NCBI GenBank assembly: GCA_020849945.1
Contig: JADZFK010000245.1
Location: 1 to 43,606, forward strand
DNA from: Pirellulales bacterium
GTDB taxonomy: Bacteria > Planctomycetota > Planctomycetia > Pirellulales > Lacipirellulaceae
Direction of reading: 5' to 3'
Length of the DNA: 43,606 nt
Shown: positions 35,719-43,606 of the stretch, piece after piece
How the letters are laid out: each line of letters begins with the position of its first letter
Numbering within the stretch: the stretch's first letter is position 1
Program-made: the position numbers and the translations under genes
Notes under the pieces: model-generated
The model's input: the letters and a program-made list of their open reading frames with translations, nothing else
Told to the model about the DNA's origin: nothing
Databases searched by the model: none

Positions 35719-36211
35719 TGGCTAACTCCGCCTCACCAACCAGATAAGTCCCACAAGTAGTTCCCGCGAGCCACGCCGGACTCGAATCGCCCAATTCCGG
35801 TAACAACTCCGAAACATCATGCCGCCCGCAGCACCTACTCCTCTCCCGCTCAAAGAGAAAAATCGCTCTGAGCAGGCCCTACTCCATTCTTTCCAGGTAA
35901 GGCGCGAGCAAGCCCGGTTTAGTATTGAGATATTCGATTTTTCTTGAGATTTTCGAACACCCGTCGCAGTCATCTCTCCCTAGGGAATTCCCCCTACCCG
36001 AGGCAAGACCCCCCTCATCTGGTGATCCATCTCAAAACCGGCTACGATGCTCTGCTTCGCCGAACAGAAGCAGGGGCCGCTTGCAATAACTGGCAACGCC
36101 GAAACACGTTACCACGTCCCGCATCGATGATGGATAAATAGAATGCAACGGGGAGGGCCCCCCCATTTGCCTCGCCGTGAAATGCCGCCGCCCGCCATGC
36201 GGGGGGGATTC
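35719..36211. other. 493-bp intergenic region upstream of the ECF operon
   Basis: No gene is supported. Two similar units, TTGAGATATTCGA (35925-35937) and TTGAGATTTTCGA (35944-35956), lie 19 bp apart in an A/T-rich patch and could be operator or promoter elements for the sigma operon. The stretch 36150-36215 has runs of G and C and follows the Gfo/Idh stop on the other side. Confidence 0.45.
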
Positions 36212-37546
36212 TCAAGCAGTCGGCAGCTCCCACCCCCGGCGATACGCTTTCGTCAACCGCCCGTTCGCGCCCTCGTGATGCACGATCTCGGCACGCTTCG
36301 CATCCCACACCAATTGCTCGCCAGGAAAGCGTATCGCAATCGCCCCCAGCAGAACGGTCTCCGTCAGCGGCCCCGCGTACGAGAAGTTGGAACCCGTCTC
36401 GCCATCCCCTAAGCACGCATGCGCCCAAGTCGTGTAGTGGTCGAGGTCCTCCAACTTAGGAATCTTGAAGTCGCGGTATTGTTCTTCCGGAAAAAGCTGC
36501 AAGGCGGCGTAGTGAGGCAGAACCATCGCTCCCTTCTCACCCACAAACACCGACCCCGCCGTCGGCAACTGGTACGTGCTCGGCAAACCGAGCTTCTCTC
36601 CCTCGGGCTTGTTGCCCGGCCCATCGTACCACGTAACGCCAATCGTTTCGCCCACCGTTTGCGGCGTGCCCGGAAATCGATACTCCACCTTGCTGCGCAG
36701 CGCCCACGTTTCCTGGTTGAGCGCCGGCGCGGCCGCTTCCACCGAAATCGGCGCGGTAAGCCCAAGCGATTTGAACACCGGGTCCAAAATGTGGCAGCCG
36801 AAATCGCCCAGTTGACCCGTGCTAAAGTCTTGCCACGCCCGCCAATTGAACGGGTGATACACGTCGCGCTTGTAAGGCCGCTCGGGGGCGACTCCCAGCC
36901 ACAAGTCCCATTCGAGCGTCTTCGGCACGGGGTCGGCACCCTTGGGGCGATCGGGGCTAAGAAGCCAACCCATATTCGTAGATTGCCACGAATGCACCTC
37001 GCGCACCTTGCCGATCCCACCCTCTCGCACCACCTGCGCCGCCGTCCGATAGAAATGGTGCGATTGAATCTGATTCCCCATCTGCGTCACCAACTTGTGC
37101 CGCGCGGCCGCCTCACTCATTCGCCGCGCTTCATGCACTGTGTGCGACAACGGCTTCTCGCAGTACACGTGCTTGCCCAACGCCATCGCCGCCAACGCGA
37201 TCGGGGCGTGCATGTGGTCGGGCGTCGCCACGCATACCGCATCAAACAGGTTTGCTTGATCGAGCAACTTCCGATAATCGTGGAACCGCTCGGCACGCGC
37301 AAACCGCTCGGCCGCCCATCCCAAGTGGGGCTTCGATTCGTCCACATCACACAACGCAACCACTTCCACGCGCGGGCTCGCGCTAATGCTCGCCAAATCG
37401 CCCCGCCCTTTACCGCCGGTTCCTATGGCCGCCAACCGCAGCTTGCCGTTCACATCGAACGCCCTGGCCGACCGCCCAAGAAACGCCCCCGCGCCAACGG
37501 CCGCCGAAACCTGAAGAAACCCACGCCGATCTAACCGATATCGCAT
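36212..37546 (-). CDS. Gfo/Idh/MocA-family oxidoreductase, Tat-exported
   Basis: The 444-aa product starts at ATG 37546 with GGGAGGA upstream. A twin-arginine signal (DRRGFLQVSAAVGAGAFLG) predicts export of the folded enzyme with its cofactor. The NAD(P)-binding fold has AIGTGGKGRGDLASI and VVALCDVDESK, then CVATPDHMHAPIALAAM and the catalytic-site Lys in CEKPLSHTVHEARR. The substrate half has STGQLGDFGCHILDP, with conserved Asp and His. Such exported members act on sugars or cyclitols, often by oxidation at C3. It is divergent from the DUF1080 gene 387 bp away, whose family cleaves 3-keto sugars, so they may share a pathway. Confidence 0.93.
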   Translation of the reverse strand: MRYRLDRRGFLQVSAAVGAGAFLGRSARAFDVNGKLRLAAIGTGGKGRGDLASISASPRVEVVALCDVDESKPHLGWAAERFARAERFHDYRKLLDQANLFDAVCVATPDHMHAPIALAAMALGKHVYCEKPLSHTVHEARRMSEAAARHKLVTQMGNQIQSHHFYRTAAQVVREGGIGKVREVHSWQSTNMGWLLSPDRPKGADPVPKTLEWDLWLGVAPERPYKRDVYHPFNWRAWQDFSTGQLGDFGCHILDPVFKSLGLTAPISVEAAAPALNQETWALRSKVEYRFPGTPQTVGETIGVTWYDGPGNKPEGEKLGLPSTYQLPTAGSVFVGEKGAMVLPHYAALQLFPEEQYRDFKIPKLEDLDHYTTWAHACLGDGETGSNFSYAGPLTETVLLGAIAIRFPGEQLVWDAKRAEIVHHEGANGRLTKAYRRGWELPTA

Positions 37547-37631
37547 CGAAGTATCCTCCCGCAACCAATCTAACCAACCCCCTGCCTCCAAAGCAATCAA
37601 ATTTCCGAACGATCAATCAACCACTCCCGCC

Positions 37632-37816
37632 AAGTAGGGACCGCAAGCCGAGCGGCCCATGCTTATTTTGGATTTCGGATTTCGAATTGCGGATTGAGAG
37701 CAGAATCGAATCTGAATCGCTTGCCAAATCCGTTCGAGGTTGCATTCGGGTGATCGATAATCCGAAATCCGAAATCCGAAATTCTTCGTGTCCGCCTCAG
37801 CTCGGCAGACCTACTT
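37632..37816. repeat. Palindromic GTAGGG...(GATTTCG)n dispersed element, copy C
   Basis: On the plus strand the element begins AAGTAGGGACCGCAAGCC and ends GCTCGGCAGACCTACTT, with GATTTCG heptamers after the first end and AATCCGAAATCCGAAAT before the second. It aligns nearly end to end with copy A, including AGAATCGAATCTGAAT and CGAGGTTGC in the middle. It lies between divergent genes and carries no DUF1559 core, which shows the element extends independently of DUF1559. It fills much of the 387-bp gap. Confidence 0.75.
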
Positions 37817-37933
37817 TTCGACTTGCTTCCATCAACCCACCAAACTTCTTTCCGAGCCGCAGTCCCGAGGCTAGAATCAAGTCCTTCCGACAACTGCGTC
37901 TTGAAGATTCCCCCCTCGCCCCGAGGCCACCCC

Positions 37934-39274
37934 ATGAACGCCTGCACGCATTTCGCCGTACTCCATTCCGCCCGGTGCATCGCACTGGCCCTTGCCTTCT
38001 GCACGGCACGGGTTGCAACGGCTCAAGAAAACAACCAGCCTCCAGAGGGGTTCACCGCTTTGTTCAACGGGCGCGATTTCAAAGATTGGTCCGGCGCGAA
38101 AACCCGCGACCCCCGCGAAATCGCCGCGCTGCCCCCCAAAGATCGCGCCGCCTGGGATCAGCAAATGCGGCAGGGGATCGCTCAACACTGGCGCGTGGCC
38201 AACGGCGAACTCATTAGCGATGGCCACGATCCCTACCTCGCCACGACACGCGACTTCGCCGATTTCGAACTTCGGGTCGATTGGAAGATCGGCCCCGAGG
38301 GCGATAGCGGTATCTACCTCCGCGGCACGCCGCAGGTCCAAATCTGGGACCCCTCGAACGAAAAAGCAAAACAACACGGCGCCGATAAAGGCTCCGGCGC
38401 TCTTTGGAACAACAAACAACACGAGCGATTCCCGCTCGTCGTGGCCGATAACCCCGTCGGCCAGTGGAACCGTATGGTCATCCGCATGGTTGGCCCCTAC
38501 GTGCTCGTCCGCCTCAATGGCAAGCTCGTCGTCAACAACGTGGTGATGGAAAACTACTATGCCCCCAACGAACCAATCTTCCGCCGCGGGCCTATCTACC
38601 TGCAAACACATGGCGCGGAAACCCGATTCCGCAATGTCTTCCTCCGCGAAATCCCCCACGACGAAGCCAATCGACTTCTCGGCGAAATCAAGGGCGATGA
38701 CGCCAACTTCTCAACCATCTTCAACGGCCACGATCTCGCCGGCTGGCAAGGCGATACCGACAGCGTCGAGGTCATCAACCGCGAATTGCGGTTCAAAGAA
38801 AAACACGTAGGCAACGTGCTCACCACCGAAGAATACGCCAACTTCATCGCGAGGCTCGAATTCAAACTGCCGCCCGGCGGGAACAACGGCCTCGCCATCC
38901 GCTCTCCCTTCCCCGTCAAGGTTCCCGCCTTCGACGCGCTCGAACTCCAACTCCTCGACGACGACCACCCCAAGTATGCAACGCTGCACCCTTACCAATT
39001 CTGCTGCAGCGTCTATGGCCTGGCCCCCGCCCGCCGCGGATTCCTCCGGCCCGCCGGCGAATGGAACTTCGAACAGGTCCGCGTCGATGGCGATCGCATC
39101 GAAATCGAACTCAACGGCTTTCCCGTTCTCTCCGCCAACCTCGCCGAAGTCCGCAAGAATCCCGCCGACGAAAAGAAGCACCCCGGCGCCGCCAACAAGT
39201 CCGGTCACTTCGGCTTCTGCGGACACAACGACCCCGTCGCATTCCGCAACATCCGCATCCGCCGCTTGCCCTAA
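37934..39274 (+). CDS. Secreted protein with two DUF1080 (3-keto-disaccharide hydrolase-like) domains
   Basis: The 446-aa product starts at ATG 37934 and has a signal peptide ending ATAQ near residue 32. Two concanavalin-like DUF1080 domains are seen. The first starts GFTALFNGRDFKDWSG and contains FELRVDWKIGPEGDSGIYLRG (cut: DWKIGPEGDSGIYLRG), WNRMVIRMVGP and GPIYLQTHGAETRFRNVFL. The second starts FSTIFNGHDLAGWQGD and ends GHFGFCGHNDPVAFRNIRI. Known members hydrolyse 3-keto glycosides made by oxidoreductases. The divergent Gfo/Idh gene is a natural partner. The frame is open upstream across repeat copy C but that region is not coding. Confidence 0.92.
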   Translation: MNACTHFAVLHSARCIALALAFCTARVATAQENNQPPEGFTALFNGRDFKDWSGAKTRDPREIAALPPKDRAAWDQQMRQGIAQHWRVANGELISDGHDPYLATTRDFADFELRVDWKIGPEGDSGIYLRGTPQVQIWDPSNEKAKQHGADKGSGALWNNKQHERFPLVVADNPVGQWNRMVIRMVGPYVLVRLNGKLVVNNVVMENYYAPNEPIFRRGPIYLQTHGAETRFRNVFLREIPHDEANRLLGEIKGDDANFSTIFNGHDLAGWQGDTDSVEVINRELRFKEKHVGNVLTTEEYANFIARLEFKLPPGGNNGLAIRSPFPVKVPAFDALELQLLDDDHPKYATLHPYQFCCSVYGLAPARRGFLRPAGEWNFEQVRVDGDRIEIELNGFPVLSANLAEVRKNPADEKKHPGAANKSGHFGFCGHNDPVAFRNIRIRRLP

Positions 39275-39395
39275 GAAATACGTCCCCGTTGACCGCTCGC
39301 CGCCAAGCCAAAACTACGCCTCTCCGTTCAGCCGCGACGCGAAGGCTCGGCGAAGCGGAACGCTTCCCCCACACGCATCCCACAACCTCACAAAG

Positions 39396-39468
39396 TACGC
39401 ACGGCTGGACTCGAACCAGCAACCTTCGGCTTCGGAGGCCGACGCTCTATCCATTGAGCTACGTGCGC
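39396..39468 (-). tRNA. tRNA-Arg (anticodon CCG)
   Basis: Read on the minus strand it starts GCGCACGTAGCTCAATGG. The acceptor stem pairs 39462-39468 with 39397-39403 (G1-U72 wobble at the end). The anticodon stem TCGGC/GCCGA encloses loop CTCCGAA with anticodon CCG at 39433-39435. The T arm GCTGG/CCAGC encloses TTCGAGT. The discriminator is A and CCA is not encoded. Long frames crossing it on both strands are artefacts. Confidence 0.95.
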
Positions 39469-39546
39469 TAACAAACCGCGAATTTCCAAGATAACCAGCC
39501 TACCGTTTCGCGCACTGTGTGTCGAGTCCGCAAGCCACACCATCAA

Positions 39547-39637
39547 GGTAGGTCCCGCGAGCCGAGCGGGACATCGAACGACCAAGCTCGCAACCACTTC
39601 GGTTGATTGTCTCGCTTGGCTCGCGTTCCCTACTTCT
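39547..39637. repeat. Short GTAGGG-ended palindromic element, copy D
   Basis: The ends AGGTAGGTCCCGCGAGCCGA (from 39546) and the inverse of CTTGGCTCGCGTTCCCTACTT match the terminal repeats of copies A and C, but the interior lacks the GATTTCG heptamers. It is about 91 bp. The outer end supplies the TAG stop codon (39630-39632) of the caspase-like gene, so it abuts that gene's 3' end and may act as its terminator. Confidence 0.6.
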
Positions 39638-41180
39638 CCACCAACGTTCCGTCTTCCAACCTCAACAGTTGTTCATAGCGGCGAACGATCTCCTCCTCGG
39701 CCACCTGACGCAGGTTGCCCGCCAGCACGGCCGTTTCGCACACGCGTTGTAGCCGTTCGCCGCATGCCTTTTCGCGTTCCAACTGCATGGCCGCCTTGCT
39801 AAGTTCCGCCTCGCGTTTCTCCGTATACTGCAACGTGGCATACTCCGGAAGCTCCTTCACGGCCGACACAAACTCATCCGCCCGCGTGGTTGCGAACTCA
39901 AAACCCAAGGGCGACCATTCTGCCCGAAGTTCCGGCCAAAAGTGATACAACTTCGCCTGAACCGCCTTCAACGCGCCCCGCTTCATTCGGGCTGCCGTTT
40001 CCACTTTCGCATGGGCGGCAACAAGCTTGCCCTTGATCTCCCCGATCCTCAACTCGACATCGGCAACAGTCGAATCCGCTCCCAGATTCAGCCTCTTTGC
40101 AAGCTGCTCCAAGATCGCCCGCTGCTCCGGTCGAGCGTGCGCGGCAAGCTCCGAGAGCTTGCCTTCCAGCTTGAGCAACTTACCCTCAGCATCATTAGTC
40201 TTGGCCACGTTGCTGTAGCGACGCAAGAGCGATTCCGACGTCCGCACGGGCACGTCAATCGAATCGCTCTGGATCACCGCATACGTATGCGCCTCGGCAA
40301 ACGACACCTCCCCGCTCCCGTCGAAGTCGGCCCCGCCCACCGAATCGCCCGAACGCGAGGCACCGCCTAACGCCCCCCAAAAATAACTGGTGTACTCCTC
40401 GTAATCGCCTTCGTTCGCGTCGGGCGTACAGCCGGCCGCCGGTCGGTCGTGCAACTGCGCGAAGAAACCGCACCGGCCATGATCGGCAAGCCCTTTACTG
40501 CTGTCGGCCTGCTGAAAGATCGTGTGCGCAAAGCCCCCCGCATAACACTGCACCATCACCAGCACGACTTCAACCTCCGGCGGAAATCGATCCAACCAAC
40601 CCGCAAAATCTCGCGCGGTAAGCGGTTCGTTATTCCAAAAATACAGCGTCGTGTTGTACGGATTCGCCGCCCCTCCGCCCCCACGTCGACGCGATCCCTG
40701 CTGCGCCTTGCCGCCGTGACCCGCCGCGTACACAATCACCCGATCCCCCGCCTTCAACTCGCGTGCCAACTCCTCAAATCGCTTTTGCACCTGCTTCAAC
40801 TCGGCCGCTCCTCGCACCTGCTCCAACTCGTGGTTGCGATACTTCAAATCTGCCGAATCCGAATCTCCCAACAACTCCGCCAGCATCCGTTGGGCCAGCG
40901 GGTAGCTCTCTTCGTACTTCGGATTACGGCACTGCAAATCGGGGTGCGGGTCGTTGCCGTCGGCAAACCACAAATCGTAGGAAGGCTTATCCGGCCGACG
41001 CGATGACAACACCGTTTGCTGAAACACCACGTTCCGCTCCAGCGAAAGCTGGTTCCCCGTCGCATCGTAGCCGCCGCCAATCGTCAGAAAATAGTCCTTG
41101 CCAACGCCACTCGATGCAATTCCCCCCCACGCCAACACAAACACCACACAAACGAGCACATGTTGATAACAAATACACAT
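39630..41180 (-). CDS. Secreted caspase-like (C13/C14-type) cysteine peptidase with EF-hand
   Basis: The 516-aa product starts at ATG 41180 with GCGGAG upstream; a TTG at 41228 also heads the frame. A signal peptide covers about residues 1-25. The caspase-fold core shows the His motif VIVYAAGHGGKAQ (His155) and the Cys motif VVLVMVQCYAGGFAH (Cys212), spaced as in caspase/legumain-clan enzymes. An Arg/Gly insertion (SRRRGGGG) sits between them. A single EF-hand loop, DFDGSGEVSFAE, lies at 285-296. Residues about 310-516 are largely helical and charged, possibly coiled coil. It may be a calcium-controlled peptidase at the cell surface. Family assignment within the clan is uncertain. Confidence 0.78.
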   Translation of the reverse strand: MCICYQHVLVCVVFVLAWGGIASSGVGKDYFLTIGGGYDATGNQLSLERNVVFQQTVLSSRRPDKPSYDLWFADGNDPHPDLQCRNPKYEESYPLAQRMLAELLGDSDSADLKYRNHELEQVRGAAELKQVQKRFEELARELKAGDRVIVYAAGHGGKAQQGSRRRGGGGAANPYNTTLYFWNNEPLTARDFAGWLDRFPPEVEVVLVMVQCYAGGFAHTIFQQADSSKGLADHGRCGFFAQLHDRPAAGCTPDANEGDYEEYTSYFWGALGGASRSGDSVGGADFDGSGEVSFAEAHTYAVIQSDSIDVPVRTSESLLRRYSNVAKTNDAEGKLLKLEGKLSELAAHARPEQRAILEQLAKRLNLGADSTVADVELRIGEIKGKLVAAHAKVETAARMKRGALKAVQAKLYHFWPELRAEWSPLGFEFATTRADEFVSAVKELPEYATLQYTEKREAELSKAAMQLEREKACGERLQRVCETAVLAGNLRQVAEEEIVRRYEQLLRLEDGTLVEK

Positions 41181-41537
41181 GGCGACTCCGCATCCGATCG
41201 AGACATCCAAACAACCTGCCCACGCCAACTACCCTCCATCCTACCACGATCTCGCAGCGCTTGTACGCCTCACAACTCCAGCACTAAAATAACGCCCAGT
41301 TAACTTCCGTCCCTAGTAGGGAGCGGCCGGGAGAGGATTCAGGAGTTGGAGGATTCACGGGATCGATTTGCCATTTGAAATCGGCCATTTGAAATGTGGT
41401 CATTTCAGAAATGACCAATGACAAATGACCAATTTGCAATGACCAATCTGCCTTCTCTGTATCTCCGTGCCTCCGTGCCTCCGTCGTGAATTAACTCCCC
41501 CCACCCCACTCCCCGAGTTTGTCCGCACTTTCATTGC
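41181..41537. other. Repeat-rich intergenic region between divergent genes
   Basis: No gene is supported. It holds CCCTAGTAGGGAGCGGCCGGGAGAGGATTC-like sequence near 41312 (similar to the interior of the 30442-30567 element). It also holds tandem CATTTGAAAT units (41370-41400), a GGTCATTTCAGAAATGACC hairpin (41398-41416), repeated GACCAAT units, and CTCCGTGCCTCCGTGCCTCC (41463-41482). The recQ promoter was not identified. Confidence 0.5.
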
Positions 41538-43397
41538 ATGGATGCTCTCAGTCCCCACGATTCCGTCCGCCAGGTCCTCAAGCAATACTGGGGCTTCGAC
41601 GACTTCCTCCCACTCCAGCAGGAAGCCATCGCCAGCGTCCTCGGCGACCGCGATTCGCTCATCGTCATGCCCACCGGCGGCGGCAAGTCGCTCTGCTACC
41701 AGGCGCCCGCACTGTGCCGACCGGGTGTCGCGGTTGTCGTCTCGCCGCTGCTCGCTCTGATGAAGGACCAGGTCGACGGCCTCGTCGCCTGCGGTGTCCC
41801 CGCCGCCTCCGTCAACAGCACCCACTCGCCCGATGAAAAACGACGCGTGGCCCAACAAGTACAGGCCGGCGAACTGCGGCTCCTCTACATGTCGCCCGAA
41901 CGACTTGTCCAACCTCGCACGCTCGATTTCCTCGCCGCCCAAAAAATCAGCTACTTCGCTATCGATGAAGCCCACTGCATCAGCGCTTGGGGCCACGACT
42001 TCCGCCCCGAGTACCGCGCGCTCCGCTCGCTCCGCGCCCGTTTCCCCAACGTCGCCGTTCATGCGTACACCGCCACCGCCACCGAACAAGTCCGACACGA
42101 TATCGTCTCGCAACTCGGCCTCCAAAATGCCGAAGTCCTCGTCGGCGATTTCCATCGACCAAACCTCCAGTATCACGTCGCCCTTCGCGGACGCGGCCTC
42201 GCACAAGTCTGCCACGTCATCGATCGTTACCGCGGCCAATCCGGAATCATCTACTGCATCACCCGCGCCGCGGTCGATCGAACGGCCGCTCTCCTCAACA
42301 ACCTCGGTTACTCCGCCCTGCCCTACCACGCCGGGCTAAGCGACGATGAACGAATCCGAAACCAAGATGCATTCCTCACCGAACACACCGATACCATCGT
42401 CGCCACCATCGCCTTCGGCATGGGGATCGATAAATCAAACGTCCGATACGTCATCCATCACGGCATGCCAAAATCGTTGGAAAACTACCAGCAGGAAAGC
42501 GGCCGCGCCGGCCGCGACGGCGTCGAAGCCGAGTGCTGGCTCTTGCACGGCGGCAGCGACCTCATGACCTGGAAGCGTATCCTCGACGACACCTCCGCCG
42601 ATGCCCGCAACGCCGCGCTCGCCGCTCTCGATAAAATGAACGCCTACGCCTCCTCCACCACCTGCCGCCACAAGGCCTTGGTCGAACACTTCGGCCAATC
42701 CTGGAACCGCGGCCCGTGCGGCGCCTGCGATGTGTGCCTCGGAAATCTCGACCTCGTGGAAAATGCCCTCGTCATCGGCCAAAAAATTCTCTCCTGCGTC
42801 CTCCGCGTTCAAGAACGCTTCGGTGCCGATTACGTCGCACTCGTCCTCATCGGCTCCGAGGACGAACGCATCCGCGCCGCCGGCCACAACCAACTCAGCA
42901 CCTGGGGCCTCCTCCGCGATTTCCGCCGACAAGATGTCCGCCAGTGGATCGAGCAACTCGTCGGACAGGCGTTCTTATGCAAAGAAGGAGAGTACCACAC
43001 GCTCCGCGTTACCGACTCGGGCCGCCAACTCCTCCGCGGCGAACGCACCCCCACCCTGCTACAACCCGCCAAGAAAGATCGCCCACGCCCCTCGGCCGCC
43101 TTTCTCGACTCCTGGGACGCCGTCGACCGCGAACTCTTCGATTCCCTTCGCGAACTCCGCCGAAAAATCGCCGACGAACGCGGCGTACCCGCCTATATCA
43201 TCTTCAGCGACGCCACGCTCCGCGACCTCGCCCGCCGTCGTCCTTCCACACCCAATTCCATGCTCAACGTCCGCGGCATCGGCCAAAAAAAACTCGCCGA
43301 TGTCGGCGCAACATTCCTGGCCCACATCGCCAACCACTGCCGCACCACGGGCCAACCAACCAACCTCGAACCGCCCCCACCCCCCCACCCCCCATAG
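41538..43397 (+). CDS. recQ: ATP-dependent DNA helicase RecQ
   Basis: The 619-aa protein is a complete RecQ, a 3'-5' helicase of recombination and repair. ATG 41538 begins the family pattern ([19 protein letters not shown]). Walker A MPTGGGKS is at 44-51, DEAH at 143-146, motif IV-VI include [24 protein letters not shown] and [11 protein letters not shown]. The zinc site has Cys376, Cys394, Cys397 and Cys400 (CGACDVC). An RQC winged helix and a C-terminal HRDC domain ([30 protein letters not shown]) follow. The last residues are a Pro-rich tail. No Shine-Dalgarno is seen. Confidence 0.97.
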   Translation: MDALSPHDSVRQVLKQYWGFDDFLPLQQEAIASVLGDRDSLIVMPTGGGKSLCYQAPALCRPGVAVVVSPLLALMKDQVDGLVACGVPAASVNSTHSPDEKRRVAQQVQAGELRLLYMSPERLVQPRTLDFLAAQKISYFAIDEAHCISAWGHDFRPEYRALRSLRARFPNVAVHAYTATATEQVRHDIVSQLGLQNAEVLVGDFHRPNLQYHVALRGRGLAQVCHVIDRYRGQSGIIYCITRAAVDRTAALLNNLGYSALPYHAGLSDDERIRNQDAFLTEHTDTIVATIAFGMGIDKSNVRYVIHHGMPKSLENYQQESGRAGRDGVEAECWLLHGGSDLMTWKRILDDTSADARNAALAALDKMNAYASSTTCRHKALVEHFGQSWNRGPCGACDVCLGNLDLVENALVIGQKILSCVLRVQERFGADYVALVLIGSEDERIRAAGHNQLSTWGLLRDFRRQDVRQWIEQLVGQAFLCKEGEYHTLRVTDSGRQLLRGERTPTLLQPAKKDRPRPSAAFLDSWDAVDRELFDSLRELRRKIADERGVPAYIIFSDATLRDLARRRPSTPNSMLNVRGIGQKKLADVGATFLAHIANHCRTTGQPTNLEPPPPPHPP

Positions 43398-43500
43398 CCC
43401 CCCCCCGGCGAGGTCGCTTCAGCGACCGGCCCCCCCCTCTCTCTTCCTCCCTCCCCCTCTCTCTCCCCCTCCCTCCCCTCCTCCTCGCTCCACACCCCTC
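43398..43500 (+). repeat. Pyrimidine-rich low-complexity tract
   Basis: From just after recQ to about 43500 the plus strand is almost only C and T, with many CCCTCTCTC-type units. It could form triplex or altered DNA structure or provide a C-rich RNA for Rho. On this strand it lies between recQ and a possible rightward promoter. Confidence 0.6.
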
Positions 43501-43529
43501 GCCCCCTCACTTTCTTAAAAATTTTTTTC

Positions 43530-43558
43530 TTGTTTTTGGCCACCACCTGTGCTATTGT
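43530..43558 (+). promoter_or_regulatory. Sigma-70-like promoter with extended -10
   Basis: TTGTTT at 43530-43535 and TATTGT at 43553-43558 are separated by exactly 17 bp, and TGC precedes the -10 (extended -10). An A/T-rich stretch lies upstream. Initiation would fall near 43565, about 5 bases before an ATG. Confidence 0.45.
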
Positions 43559-43569
43559 ACACGCACGAA

Positions 43570-43606
43570 ATGTCCGACCTGGCGGCTGCTGTGGAGACGT
43601 CGAGCC
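43570..43606 (+). CDS. Possible start of a gene running off the right edge
   Basis: ATG 43570 opens MSDLAAAVETSS and continues to the window end. There is no Shine-Dalgarno, and the promoter-like sequence directly upstream would give a nearly leaderless transcript. Too short to identify. Confidence 0.3.
   Translation, partial: MSDLAAAVETSS

Noticed and set aside
38976-39597. Frames containing SNQQPSASEADALSIELR or WIERRPPKPKVAGSSPAV
   Set aside because: They are translations of the tRNA-Arg gene on either strand.
41400-42329. 309-aa minus-strand frame opposite recQ
   Set aside because: Its start lies within recQ and its end (HCKLVICHWSF) is repeat-derived; recQ is clearly the real gene.

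Overview
The window looks like the chromosome of a planctomycete, most likely a member of the Pirellulales. This rests on gene content read from the sequence: two DUF1559 prepilin-like H-X9-DG proteins, three PEP-CTERM surface proteins, dockerin-like Ca-binding repeats, an ECF sigma factor overlapping a FecR-domain protein, a two-domain DUF1080 protein, a Tat-exported Gfo/Idh oxidoreductase, and an integrase N-terminus of a type I associate with planctomycete genomes. Many families of palindromic dispersed repeats lie between genes. No rRNA, CRISPR array or complete insertion sequence was seen.

Layout. 0-0.5 kb: the 5' end of a leftward integrase, a cluster of GGTGTCA repeats and tRNA-Lys(UUU). 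0.7-5.1 kb: a secreted GHL10-type glycosidase-like protein, a large secreted protein of unknown function and a small SHOCT-like membrane protein. 5.5-15 kb: housekeeping genes (clpX, rho, ispH) among a thioredoxin/YHS-like periplasmic protein and a prolyl oligopeptidase; clpX has a perfect 20-bp palindrome just upstream. 15.2-17.3 kb: DUF1559 protein plus EF-hand lipoprotein. 17.9-20.1 kb: a hemolysin III/TrhA membrane protein and a divergent BaiN/YhiN flavoprotein. 20.1-30.4 kb: a co-directional starch/maltodextrin locus on the minus strand, comprising a secreted 1109-aa GH13 protein, a surface starch-binding-like PEP-CTERM protein, a GH13 lipoprotein, a binding-protein/permease fusion (MalE-MalF) and MalG. 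30.7-32.4 kb: a second DUF1559 plus lipoprotein cassette. 32.6-35.7 kb: a PEP-CTERM protein and the ECF/FecR pair. 36.2-39.3 kb: divergent Gfo/Idh and DUF1080 genes, a pair that fits 3-keto-sugar chemistry. 39.4-43.4 kb: tRNA-Arg(CCG), a caspase-like peptidase with an EF-hand, and RecQ. A promoter-like sequence and a possible new gene start lie at the right edge.

How the genes fit together (inference). The 20-30 kb block would bind and cut alpha-glucans at the cell surface, trim maltodextrins near the inner membrane and import them. The ATPase (MalK/MsmX type) is not in the window. The repeats are the main unexplained structure. One ~190-bp palindromic element occurs in three long copies and one short derivative. 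Two long copies lie inside the 5' ends of the two DUF1559 reading frames, where the element's terminal repeat encodes the residues just before the prepilin cleavage motif. Two further 113-126-bp elements with CTAG-ended inverted repeats look like non-autonomous transposons.
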